DNA of 64,000 nucleotides, taken from NCBI RefSeq assembly GCF_963678425.1, contig NZ_OY782854.1, positions 248,001 through 312,000 on the forward strand, in the 5' to 3' direction. This stretch comes from an uncultured Bacteroides sp. Lineage in GTDB: Bacteria > Bacteroidota > Bacteroidia > Bacteroidales > Bacteroidaceae. Under the pieces are notes generated by a model. That model saw only the letters and a program-made list of their open reading frames with translations, searched no databases and had not been told where the DNA came from. The translations under genes were made by a program, and so were the position numbers. Below, piece after piece: positions 1 through 7,745 of this stretch. Positions within the stretch are counted from its first letter, which is position 1. Each line of letters begins with the position of its first letter.

Positions 1-208
1 TGAAACAAAACCATCCACATCCAATGCGCCCTAATATAGGTGTCAACAGCAGGAATATTACCCATATAATCATAACCATTGTAACAGCTCCCCAGTAAAT
101 AGAATGCCAAATGAATCCAATGGCAAAGTACTGAAAGAAGGCGGGAGTTAGCATCAGAAAGAAGAATCGTGAGAGAAAACTTAAAGAACTAATTCGATTT
201 TTTTTCAT
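1..208 (-). CDS. 4Fe-4S membrane protein, N-terminal fragment
   Basis: Only the first 69 codons lie in the window; the gene runs off the left edge. The start is the ATG at 208. The visible protein begins MKKNRISSLSFL, has two hydrophobic stretches (about residues 15-35 and 40-57) and ends in GRIGCGWFC. A Cys-Gly-Trp-x-Cys after a membrane segment is typical of NapH/CcoG-like polyferredoxin membrane proteins that carry electrons across or along the membrane. That family call is inference from a short stretch. The cluster-binding domain itself is outside the window, so the partner and pathway cannot be named. Confidence 0.6.
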   Translation of the reverse strand, partial: MKKNRISSLSFLSRFFFLMLTPAFFQYFAIGFIWHSIYWGAVTMVMIIWVIFLLLTPILGRIGCGWFCF

Positions 209-367
209 TTTATACTACTTTTATGAATCGTTGTTATAAGCCTTTTTCTTAGCTTCTCAGGCTTTTTTATGCCTTTGTTGAGGCCTTTTTATTGTTCTTA
301 TATGATTTTCTGTTGCTGGTTATTGTCTGTTTTGAGCAACAAAGTAACAACAAAAACTAAAATAAAA

Positions 368-405
368 AAAGCAAACTAAAATTATTTTTTACTTTAGTTT
401 GCTTT
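368..405 (-). terminator. Rho-independent terminator after the GT4 gene
   Basis: A perfect 13-bp inverted repeat (AAAGCAAACTAAA and TTTAGTTTGCTTT) with a 12-nt loop. Read leftward it is followed by a run of T. It lies about 90 bp past the stop of the glycosyltransferase gene and would end the GH130-GT4 transcript. The rest of 209-495 is AT-rich with no gene. Confidence 0.85.
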
Positions 406-495
406 ACCTTAAATTTTTGTTGTAAAGACTCAATTATTAGGCGAATTATACTTTTATTAGATCTTTTTTTTTCTTAAAAAATTGCCTTTACTTTC

Positions 496-2730
496 CTATA
501 AAGCATTGCTTATCTTTCTATACTTTTCTATAGTTAATCTTGCCATTAGGTAACTTACAGTCGATTCGGCCCCTTGATTGAGATTCACATGGGTCTCTTC
601 CAGTCCATCATAACAGCCACCTGTACATGGATTGTAAACAATTTGATGTAGTCGGTTATTTCCTAAGAACCAGTTGAATGCTATTTCCATTTTTTTTCGA
701 TACTCTTCATCCTTAAACTCCTTATAGAATGTACTTAGCGTCATAATGGTGTAAGCAACATCGATGGGCTGTTCGCCAAACCGTGCTGCTTTCTGACCTT
801 TCAACAACCAACTCCTATTGGAAATAACTTCAATTCCATTCTTATTAAAAATATGCGATAGCAGAAATTTGAATGATGTTAGGGCTATATCTTTGTAAAT
901 GCTTTCACCTGTCATCAAAAAGGCAAATAGCATGGCTTCTGGCAAAATGCTGTTGGCATAAGTCAGGTAGCTTTCATACCATTCCCATGATTCGGATGAT
1001 TCCTTTTTATACAACAGAAGCAAGCGCTTAGCATACGTTTTTACCAGATCCAGATGATCAGTGTCTTTTTCTGCCTTGTGAAAATAGAAAAGTCCTTTCA
1101 TGGCAAAGGCCATTGAGCGTGGCGATTTTACAGCTTTCATACTTGGCAATGCTTTCTCAAAGATAGAGATGGCATCAGTAATCATTGCTTCGGGCAGAAT
1201 ATCTTTCAAAGAGACTATATAGCCTAATGACCAGAGGGCTCTTCCATTAGAATCATCTAGATTGACTTCCTTATTCTGATCCGTAAAGTTCTTCTCCAGA
1301 TCAACATAATTTAAAAAGTTACCGGATGGTTGCTGGCAGGATTTTATGAAAGCGAGATATTTATAAATAAGATTAATACTTTCTTTTTCACCGTTCAATT
1401 CAAAGTACATGCAAGTTGCCACCAGTGCGCGGGCATTGTCGTCGAGTGTATAACCCGAGGAGAGATCGGGTTGATTGATTTTTGAAAACTGAATCATCCC
1501 AACATCAGTTGTCATCGACTTCAGATGACCCATATTAATTTCCGGTAAATTGTATTTAATCTGAATCTTATTATCAGATATAGATTTGAATAACATGGCA
1601 TGTGCTACAGCTGAGTTTTCCCAGGCAGTATATACAATCTTTTGTAGAGTGTTTGTTCTAAAGCTTTTTCGCAACGTATTATTGTTAAGTAAAAGGTTTA
1701 CACCTGCTGCTAATTGTTCCGAATTCCGAAAATCAAAAATAATCCCTGTATCTTTAGTCAAAACTTCTTTTGCATGTGGAATTGGTGTGGAGATGATAGG
1801 ACAACCGCAGCTCATGGCATACACAAACGTGCCACTTACTGCCTGATTGGGATCGTTCGTGGTGAACAGATAAATATCAGTAAGCTGTAAATATTCAAGC
1901 AATTCAGGCAATGACAGGTATTTATTAATAAATATCACGTGGCCTTTAATATTGAGATCATTCACTATCTGAATAAGATTTTCTCTGTATATTTCGCCCT
2001 CGTTCTTTACAACCTCGGGGTGTGTTTTACCAATAATCAGAAACACTACCTCGGGAGATTGTTTTATTATTGCCGGCAAAGCATTCAATGTAGTTTCAAT
2101 ACTCTTTCCGGAACTAAGTAGTCCGAAGGTTGTAAGTACTTTACGACTGGCTAAACCGTATTTTTCTTTTAAAAAATCTTCGTTCAGATGAAGCACTAAG
2201 TGCGTTCCGTGAGCTATCACCGTTATTTTCTTTCTCAGAATGCCATAATCACTCATCAGTATCTTGGCCGAAGTTTTAGTCATAACAACAATAGACTGAC
2301 AGGCAGCTGCAATATTTTTGACTTTTAGTTCCAATTGTGCATCCGGATTGGGAAGCACAGTGTGAAAGACTAACGCAACCGGTTTAGTAAGATCATTCAA
2401 TAACTGCAGAAATGCTTGCTCCTGATATTTATAGAAGCCAAACTCATGCTGAATCAGTACGAGTTGAATCTGGCTATCATTATTAATATTCTGAGCCAGA
2501 TCTGTATATGAAGCAATCTGCGAAGTATCAAGAGTGTATTTTACTTCTTCAGGATAGTTGTAACTGACTTTGCCTGTTTCTAGTGCGCAAACTTTAATAG
2601 ATAATGAATTGCTGAATTTCTTATTTAAAGTGGTAATTAAATCTTGTGAATAGGTTGCTATACCGCATTCGCGAGGTGGATAAGACGTTATAAATAAAAT
2701 TTCGGCTTGAGGGGTGATATTATTTTTCAT
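496..2730 (-). CDS. GT4-type glycosyltransferase with C-terminal helical domain
   Basis: A 744-residue two-part protein. Residues about 8-380 form a GT-B glycosyltransferase of the GT4 type: N-terminal PPRECGIATYSQDL, a glycine-rich turn GLLSSGKS in the nucleotide-sugar half, and VSGTFVYAMSCGCPIISTP with a following glutamate in the donor-binding region. Residues about 395-740 are helical, with motifs GYTLDDNARALVA, DDSNGRALWSLG and NQGAESTVSYLMA, resembling the (alpha/alpha) barrels of glycosidases and epimerases. Its start overlaps the end of the upstream GH130 gene by 11 bp, so the two are co-translated. The pair probably builds or remodels a mannose-containing glycan or storage oligosaccharide. 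Donor and acceptor cannot be read from the sequence. Confidence 0.8.
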   Translation of the reverse strand: MKNNITPQAEILFITSYPPRECGIATYSQDLITTLNKKFSNSLSIKVCALETGKVSYNYPEEVKYTLDTSQIASYTDLAQNINNDSQIQLVLIQHEFGFYKYQEQAFLQLLNDLTKPVALVFHTVLPNPDAQLELKVKNIAAACQSIVVMTKTSAKILMSDYGILRKKITVIAHGTHLVLHLNEDFLKEKYGLASRKVLTTFGLLSSGKSIETTLNALPAIIKQSPEVVFLIIGKTHPEVVKNEGEIYRENLIQIVNDLNIKGHVIFINKYLSLPELLEYLQLTDIYLFTTNDPNQAVSGTFVYAMSCGCPIISTPIPHAKEVLTKDTGIIFDFRNSEQLAAGVNLLLNNNTLRKSFRTNTLQKIVYTAWENSAVAHAMLFKSISDNKIQIKYNLPEINMGHLKSMTTDVGMIQFSKINQPDLSSGYTLDDNARALVATCMYFELNGEKESINLIYKYLAFIKSCQQPSGNFLNYVDLEKNFTDQNKEVNLDDSNGRALWSLGYIVSLKDILPEAMITDAISIFEKALPSMKAVKSPRSMAFAMKGLFYFHKAEKDTDHLDLVKTYAKRLLLLYKKESSESWEWYESYLTYANSILPEAMLFAFLMTGESIYKDIALTSFKFLLSHIFNKNGIEVISNRSWLLKGQKAARFGEQPIDVAYTIMTLSTFYKEFKDEEYRKKMEIAFNWFLGNNRLHQIVYNPCTGGCYDGLEETHVNLNQGAESTVSYLMARLTIEKYRKISNAL

Positions 2731-3763
2731 TGTTTCTGTATTTAGCCGTTAATTCTTCTACTAAAGCTGTTAGATTCAACGATGCACATGCTATAGAAGA
2801 ATCGGCAGCACCGTAATAAATAAATAAGGTATCGCCAAATAAGGCTGTTCCGGTTGGGAAACAAACGTTATTAACGTAACCATTTAGTTCCCAATTGTAT
2901 TCCGGGGAAAACAATGCATTGGGTAGTCGGGCCAGTTCTTTGGAAGGATCATTCAAATCAAGTAAAGCAGCACAGGCGGAATAGACTAGCCCGTTTTCGG
3001 TTTCTTCTACGCCATGGTATATTAGCAGCCATCCATGTTTTGTTTCAATGGGAGGGCATCCACCTCCTATATAATTGCATTCGTGCTGATAGACAGGATC
3101 CATTACAATATGATCCTGAAAGTTTTGAAAATAGTTTTCCCAGTATTCTGGGGTCAGATCTTTTATGTTTTTAACGGATACAATCTGAATTCCAGGTCTT
3201 ATGCGATGCAGAAATACTAAATTCCCATTAATTTTGCGTGGAAAGAAAACTACATTTTTATCCCATAACAGGATTTTTTTATCAGGATCAGATTCCTGAT
3301 AATAGAATTTATGATTATGATAGTAATTCTCATTTACTTTACCGGCTGATTCTACAAGAAATACAAAATGTGCGTATGAAATATCAGGAACTACGAGTCC
3401 TTGTTTCGTGAAATGTACTAAATCTTTTGATGTGGCTAAAGCACCGCGGGCATTGGTCCCATCATATCCCGTATAAGACATATAATAGGTATCGTCAATC
3501 TTAACAATACGGGGATCTTCAACGCCTTGTGATTCATAACTAAACTCGGGAACTATAAGAGGCTTATCACCTCTTTCAGCTACATTAAATGGTCCGTCCA
3601 ACCGGCAATAACCAATCGTTGATTGATTCCAGAGTTGAACTGCCCGATAAAATACATGAACGCTGTCGCCTACACGAATTATGGCAGGGTTTAATATGCC
3701 TTCATTTTCAAACTCCAAATCGGACTTTGATAATATAACTCCTTCTTTTTTTACTTCAATCAT
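2720..3763 (-). CDS. GH130 family glycoside phosphorylase/hydrolase
   Basis: This 347-residue protein has the five-bladed-propeller signature of GH130: ENEGILNPAIIRVGDSVHVF at the N-terminus, GVEDPRIVKIDDTYYMSYTGYDG (the Asp of EDPR lies at the active site), KNVVFFPRKINGNLVFLHR, and GCPPIETKHGWLLIYHGV near the C-terminus. GH130 members phosphorolyse or hydrolyse beta-mannosides. No signal peptide is visible, so it is cytoplasmic, which suits a phosphorylase. It is the first gene of an operon with the GT4 gene, overlapping it by 11 bp. Whether it is a phosphorylase or a beta-1,2-mannosidase depends on phosphate-binding residues that I did not resolve. Confidence 0.88.
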   Translation of the reverse strand: MIEVKKEGVILSKSDLEFENEGILNPAIIRVGDSVHVFYRAVQLWNQSTIGYCRLDGPFNVAERGDKPLIVPEFSYESQGVEDPRIVKIDDTYYMSYTGYDGTNARGALATSKDLVHFTKQGLVVPDISYAHFVFLVESAGKVNENYYHNHKFYYQESDPDKKILLWDKNVVFFPRKINGNLVFLHRIRPGIQIVSVKNIKDLTPEYWENYFQNFQDHIVMDPVYQHECNYIGGGCPPIETKHGWLLIYHGVEETENGLVYSACAALLDLNDPSKELARLPNALFSPEYNWELNGYVNNVCFPTGTALFGDTLFIYYGAADSSIACASLNLTALVEELTAKYRNNEK

Positions 3764-3790
3764 GACTGTTTATATTGAGTGATTTAAACT

Positions 3791-3830
3791 AAAAACCCTT
3801 CTCTTTGTCTATCGACATTGGAGAAGGGTT
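3791..3830 (-). terminator. Terminator upstream of the GH130 operon
   Basis: Inverted repeat AACCCTTCTC / GAGAAGGGTT (10 bp, perfect) with a run of A on its left side, which is a T-tract for leftward transcription. It ends the transcript of the small lysine-rich gene just upstream and separates it from the GH130 operon. Confidence 0.8.
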
Positions 3831-3883
3831 GATGTAAAATGTAACATTTTAGGATCTCTTAATAGATAGCTTTTAATTATGAA

Positions 3884-3997
3884 TTAATCATCACTTCTAT
3901 TTTTTCGTTTTAAGGCTTTGTCAGCTCTTTTTTCTTTCAGACTTTTTACAGCTTCTTTTTTTTGAGATTTCTCTTTTACTTCTTTTCCTTTAGGCAT
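3884..3997 (-). CDS. Small lysine-rich protein (37 aa)
   Basis: The frame starts MPKGKEVKEKSQKKEAVKSL and ends RKNRSDD before a TAA stop. About a third of its residues are lysine and acidic residues alternate with them, so it would be a highly charged single helix. It has a clean ATG, its own space between genes and a strong terminator about 50 bp downstream, which argues for a real transcribed gene. I do not recognise a named family. Very basic small proteins of this kind often bind RNA or ribosomes, but that is only a guess here. Confidence 0.5.
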   Translation of the reverse strand: MPKGKEVKEKSQKKEAVKSLKEKRADKALKRKNRSDD

Positions 3998-4351
3998 AAT
4001 ATTTATTTTAAAATGTGTAGAATTTCTCTATAGTTGAGAATTTATATAAATGAATCGGTAGATGTGTGATTTATTCTTTACTGTAATTATTGATACTCCA
4101 GGTTGTTAATTTACAAGGGTTATTACCAATTATTCTGCAGTCTAAGAGATCTCTGCGAACTAATATGTAGTAATTGATTAAGATGATAAGCTGTTTCTTT
4201 TCCTTAGTTTATCAAGATGTATATATATAAAACTTAAGTTGTTATGAATCAACCTCTATTTATTGGCGTTCATTTTGGCTTTCTTAGTTTTCTATTGTGG
4301 TAGATAATAATTCTATTTCCAAATGTACGACATAAATCTCAGTTTTCAAAA
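3998..4351. other. AT-rich intergenic stretch without a visible gene
   Basis: I see no convincing ORF, hairpin with T-tract or repeat here. It marks the left edge of the accessory patch that runs to the mnmE gene. Confidence 0.5.
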
Positions 4352-4693
4352 TTAATTGATATATATTAACCTGTTGTAAGAATTAAAATCGTAAGAAAAT
4401 GATTTATAAAAAGTTGAGCATATCGATAAAATATTTGATGTATGAAAACAGTTTAACTCTGATTTTGTGAATTCTTGTGGAAATATCCCCCGGTGTGGTG
4501 TTGTACCTAAATTCTCTGATTTGGAAATCTTAGTGTATTTGCCAACCTTAACTTTGGATATATTGTGGTATTTCGCATAATTGTAGAGTTGGTCACGTGT
4601 CAGATAAAATTTCTCCATAGCTTCCGCTACCGTATAATATTTTGGTTTTTCGGGTTCTGCTATACCTTTATGAAAGAAAGTCTGCTGCTCATT
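4352..4693 (-). pseudogene. Broken helix-turn-helix DNA-binding gene
   Basis: The frame is open from 4693 to 4352. The recognisable part, YYTVAEAMEKFYLTRDQLYN followed by a KVGKYTKISKSE stretch, looks like the MerR/excisionase-type HTH of small regulators found beside integrases in Bacteroides mobile elements. Upstream of this core the frame has no ATG before a stop at 4694-4696; the only ATG, at 4618, falls inside the HTH. After KISKSE the sequence turns into low-complexity residues unlike the family, which suggests a frameshift or a deletion join. It is probably a remnant of a mobile element. Whether the ATG at 4618 gives a short functional product is unknown. Confidence 0.55.
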
Positions 4694-4726
4694 TTAAGAT
4701 GTTAGTTCTCTTTTATTTCGTCCGAA

Positions 4727-4766
4727 ATATGTCAACTATCGTAAACCATTGTCAACCATTGTCAAC
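4727..4766. repeat. Four tandem 10-bp repeats upstream of the HTH remnant
   Basis: Four back-to-back 10-mers: atatgtcaac, tatcgtaaac, cattgtcaac, cattgtcaac. Every copy shares the frame NNNNGTMAAC with exactly 10-bp spacing, one helical turn. The array is bracketed by two copies of ttcgtcc (4718-4724 and 4767-4773). Such phasing suits cooperative binding of a protein on one face of the helix. Confidence 0.7.
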
Positions 4767-4793
4767 TTCGTCCACGACCTTTCCGAATAAGTT

Positions 4794-5117
4794 TTAGGTA
4801 CAAACCACTGAGCAGATATCTTTTGATTTTGATTGTGGTTCTATCTGTGAGTTAGATTGAGATAAAGACTTTTTTTTATTTTGAAAGATACGTTCTACTA
4901 TAGGCAACAGATATTCATTTACAATGGATTGGAAACTTATATAGATTGCACTTAGTAACAGACAACAAATCGTAAAAGCCACAACTCCCGTAAACTCATC
5001 CATCTGTAGTTCTTTCACCACAAACAAACGAAATGTCATAGCAATGCACAATATTGATGCAAAAAGAAATAAATAGATGATAATATAGTCTGTTTTCTTA
5101 GCTATCATATTAATCAA
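4794..5117 (-). CDS. Small two-TM membrane protein, unknown function
   Basis: A 107-residue protein with two strong hydrophobic segments (about residues 11-33 and 45-66), a polar linker containing KELQMDEFTG, and a polar Lys/Ser/Gln-rich tail. The start could be at 5117 or at the second Met (5108). A promoter -7 element lies about 20 bp upstream. It sits between the HTH remnant and a DUF234 ATPase in the accessory patch, so it may belong to a decayed mobile element. I do not recognise the family. Confidence 0.6.
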   Translation of the reverse strand: MINMIAKKTDYIIIYLFLFASILCIAMTFRLFVVKELQMDEFTGVVAFTICCLLLSAIYISFQSIVNEYLLPIVERIFQNKKKSLSQSNSQIEPQSKSKDICSVVCT

Positions 5118-5134
5118 TAGTTATTGTTTGTGCG

Positions 5135-5142
5135 CAAATATA
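5135..5142 (-). promoter_or_regulatory. -7 element TATATTTG for the membrane protein
   Basis: On the minus strand the sequence TATATTTG matches the Bacteroidetes -7 consensus TAnnTTTG, about 20 bp from the start codon of the small membrane protein. Confidence 0.55.
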
Positions 5143-5314
5143 TGCTAATAACTATTTGATTCCTATACTTTGCGGATCAGTGGATGCTTGTGGCTTCGTT
5201 TGGCAGCATTTGGCTAAAAAATAGTTGATGTATTATTATGTCTTTGGTTATATTGAGAGCGTATTTGAAATAAGTTCATTCCATCTATATCTTAATTTAT
5301 TCATTTCAATAGAA

Positions 5315-6649
5315 TTACATATCTTCGAGAGTCAGGCAAGCAGTCTCTATTTCATATTTAAAGAACAATCTCGTGCGTACTGTTTCAATCTTTTGTTGAA
5401 ATAGTTCTGGCTTGAAGTTCTTGCGTTGACGTTTTACTTCGGCAATAAAGACTTTGGATGATTCTGCTGAAATTGCAATGATATCTATTTCATTCTGGTC
5501 CACATTCTTTCCTTTAGAGGTTTTCCACCAGGAACCTATGTTTTTATAAATCTGTTTTTCTCTGAGTTGTTCACGAAAGTACCGTTCCAATGTCGAACCG
5601 GAATAGGTCGGATAATCAGCTTTTACGATTTCGGCAAGTTTTGTGAATAATCCAGCTTGTACGAAATCCTGATGTTTCACAATGTATCTGAACCAGAAGC
5701 GCAAAAAGTTATCAGTAATTTCATATCGTACATTTTGAGTCCCTTCTTTAGCTAATATAGGCCTTTTCTTAGCAATCGCTTCATAATCCTCTTCCAGACG
5801 TTGCAATAAACCTCCCACGCTGGCATTACCTATAAATTCAGATATTCCAGAAGCAGTGTTATTCCCAGAAGCAATGGCCGAAAGAATAGCATAATAATTA
5901 CCATATTTTTTTCCAAATTCCTGAATGAGCAAAACGTTTCCTTCTTCAAGAAAAATAGAATTTTCTTGTATAACGGAATCGATCATTTTTTTCATTGTGA
6001 AACAGCCCTTATCCAGTAGAAGCTCAATATATTTGGGAACTCCACCTGTAAGTGTATAAAGGGCTAAAAGATCATCATTCGTATAGCTCGGATGATAATC
6101 GGATAATATTTGTTTGAGAACAGTAGTAGTAAAAGGTTTTAATTTGATAATACTATCGCAACGTCCATACAAAGGCTCTTTATAGTCCATAAAGATTCTG
6201 TGCATAAGTGTATAGACAGAACCGCTCGCGATCCAATTAAGGTGAGTTATATCTTTGTATCTATCCCAAACATCTTGTATTCCACTATATATGGATGGGT
6301 TTATGTAAAAAAACTCTTGAAATTCATCTATGACTAAATTAAACGATAGGTTTTTACCAATAGTCATTAAAGATTCAAATAGACTCACAAAAGAGGTAAC
6401 CTCAGATGAAATGTATGTATTTAATGAGCGACTTACCGTTTCTGCAAACTGTGAACATAATGTAGCCTCATTACTTCTGCGAACAAATAGATATACTGTA
6501 GGTGTGCTTTCACAACTCTTTAAAATCAGCTTTGTCTTACCGATACGTCTGCGTCCGGTCAAAGCAGTCATTTGAGAATGATTGTTGAATGCAACATCTC
6601 TTGTCTGAACCAATAGCTCTAATTCTTGTTCTCGGTTATAAAATTTCAT
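5315..6649 (-). CDS. AAA-type ATPase with DUF234 C-terminal domain
   Basis: A 444-residue P-loop ATPase of the archaeal-type ATPase/DUF234 family. It starts MKFYNREQELELL, has Walker A GRRRIGKTKL (about residues 34-43), Walker B LNLVIDEFQEF and sensor-like LNWIASGS, then a winged-helix region. The C-terminal DUF234 part contains ENEIDIIAIS-type and FIAEVKRQ-type motifs, reminiscent of a PD-(D/E)xK nuclease core (E/D...ExK). An ATG 93 bp upstream would add 31 residues, but that extension runs through the promoter and lies outside the family pattern, so I chose 6649. The role of the family is poorly known; members are often mobile and may act in DNA transactions or defence. The promoter carries paired inverted repeats. 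Confidence 0.82.
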   Translation of the reverse strand: MKFYNREQELELLVQTRDVAFNNHSQMTALTGRRRIGKTKLILKSCESTPTVYLFVRRSNEATLCSQFAETVSRSLNTYISSEVTSFVSLFESLMTIGKNLSFNLVIDEFQEFFYINPSIYSGIQDVWDRYKDITHLNWIASGSVYTLMHRIFMDYKEPLYGRCDSIIKLKPFTTTVLKQILSDYHPSYTNDDLLALYTLTGGVPKYIELLLDKGCFTMKKMIDSVIQENSIFLEEGNVLLIQEFGKKYGNYYAILSAIASGNNTASGISEFIGNASVGGLLQRLEEDYEAIAKKRPILAKEGTQNVRYEITDNFLRFWFRYIVKHQDFVQAGLFTKLAEIVKADYPTYSGSTLERYFREQLREKQIYKNIGSWWKTSKGKNVDQNEIDIIAISAESSKVFIAEVKRQRKNFKPELFQQKIETVRTRLFFKYEIETACLTLEDM

Positions 6650-6666
6650 AAGGCTTATCCATTTTA

Positions 6667-6768
6667 TCGCCATCGTTATTTTCGCGGCGGCGAGATTTGA
6701 TACAAATATAGATGTTTCTAAATAAACAATGAAATTTCGCAATGGTTATTTTCGCCACTGCGAAATTT
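6667..6768 (-). promoter_or_regulatory. Promoter of the DUF234 gene with two nested inverted repeats
   Basis: The minus-strand -7 element TATATTTG lies at 6703-6710. It is flanked by two copies of one operator-like unit. Downstream (6667-6693), tcgcc and ggcga arms enclose 17 bp. Upstream (6732-6768), the 10-bp arms aaatttcgca and tgcgaaattt also enclose 17 bp. Both spacers contain gttattttcgc, 70 bp apart. This suits repression by a protein bridging both sites. Confidence 0.65.
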
Positions 6769-6823
6769 ATGTTACTTAAAGATGTGGTTTATTAATTATC
6801 GATTAATGTCGATAATGCATACA

Positions 6824-6852
6824 AAAAGAAAGGCGCTCAAAATGAACGCCTT
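6824..6852 (-). terminator. Terminator after the orphan mnmE tail
   Basis: Stem AAGGCG / CGCCTT with flanking partial pairing. Read leftward it is followed by TTCTTTTTG. It lies 43 bp past the stop of the orphan mnmE tail and was probably the original mnmE terminator, since the intact gene has none before its downstream neighbour. Confidence 0.65.
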
Positions 6853-6894
6853 AACTATCAATAGTAATATATGCTAATCGATGATAATCATTAA

Positions 6895-7261
6895 TTATTT
6901 TCCGATGCAGAAATGCGAGAAAATATTCCCTAAAATTTCATCATTAGAAATAGTTCCGGTAATTTCCCCAAGATAGTGCATACATTCACGGATATCCTGT
7001 GAAAGGAAATCGCCTGAGATGTTATTATTCAGTCCTTCCTTTACGCGGTGAATAGCTTCCTGCGCGTGGGTAAGGGCTTCGTAATGACGAATGTTGGTTA
7101 CAATTACATCATTCTGAGTTACACTTGGAAGGTTGGCGGTTTTTACGAGTAATTCTTCCAGCTCAACTGTGTTTACACGGTTCTTGGCTGAAATGAAAAT
7201 ATGAGTAGCTTTATGCTTGGCTGCCTGTTGTTCCAGATTGTTTTTCTGCTCTTCGGTAATC
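6895..7261 (-). pseudogene. mnmE: Orphan 3' end of mnmE (xenologous copy)
   Basis: This stretch matches the last 367 bp of the intact mnmE at 10537-11928 at roughly 80-85 % identity by eye. It stays open in frame for all 122 codons and ends in the same SHFCIGK tail with the essential C-x-G-K motif. It has no start region, because homology stops abruptly at 7261. Most differences look synonymous, so the copy diverged under selection in another lineage and is not a recent local duplication. It has its own downstream terminator. It and the intact gene bracket the GH2/IS remnant island. Confidence 0.88.
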
Positions 7262-7393
7262 TTTCTTTTCTTAAATTGGCACCTTTGGTTTATTGATGCT
7301 TTATCTATGAAAATATTTTTTCAATGCAAAATAACTATTATTTTTTTTATTTCTTTATAATGCAAGCCGAAAGAAATTTTATTAGGGATTCTC

Positions 7394-7645
7394 ATGAACC
7401 GAAATGGAGAATTGCAGACATGGGTAGTTCTCATTGCTAATTTGCTGTGTACAATCATGCAACGTAAACTTAAAAGACACTGTTCTTTCTCTAATTTGGT
7501 TACCATGACCAGACTTATGCTAATGTACTATGTCGATTTCATTGCCTTTCTTGAAAAACCCGAAAAGGATTGGGAATATATTCTTCAAAAAGCCAATTAT
7601 GAACCTCCAAATATTGAACCTGCATTAGAACTTGCTTTTGATTAG
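7394..7645 (+). pseudogene. IS4-type transposase, C-terminal remnant
   Basis: The 83-codon frame contains QTWVVLIANLLCTIMQRKLK, then SFSNLVTMTRLMLMYYVDFI and FLEKPEKDWEYI, which resembles the C-terminal end of IS4-family (DUF4372-type) transposases of Bacteroidetes. The catalytic domain is missing. Traces of the preceding residues (KPKE, GDS) appear in other frames just upstream, showing frameshift decay. The sequence tttaccggacagcaataatt at 7721-7740 could be the element's right terminal repeat, but no left end was found. Inactive. Confidence 0.6.
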
Positions 7646-7660
7646 GGGCTTACTTTTAAA

Positions 7661-7704
7661 AGAATCATCCGAACCACCATTTTATAGGCGATTCGGATGA
7701 TTCT
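7661..7704. terminator. Strong hairpin between IS remnant and GH2 gene
   Basis: Perfect 13-bp arms AGAATCATCCGAA / TTCGGATGATTCT with an 18-nt loop. T-rich sequence follows on the right and A-rich sequence precedes on the left, so it can act in either direction, ending the IS remnant transcript and the GH2 transcript. Confidence 0.65.
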
Positions 7705-7745
7705 TTATGCTTTTTAGAGTTTTACCGGACAGCAATAATTTGGTG

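Noticed and set aside
6650..6742. Upstream start of the DUF234 ATPase giving 475 residues
   Set aside because: The extension runs through the -7 element and the operator units and lacks family similarity.
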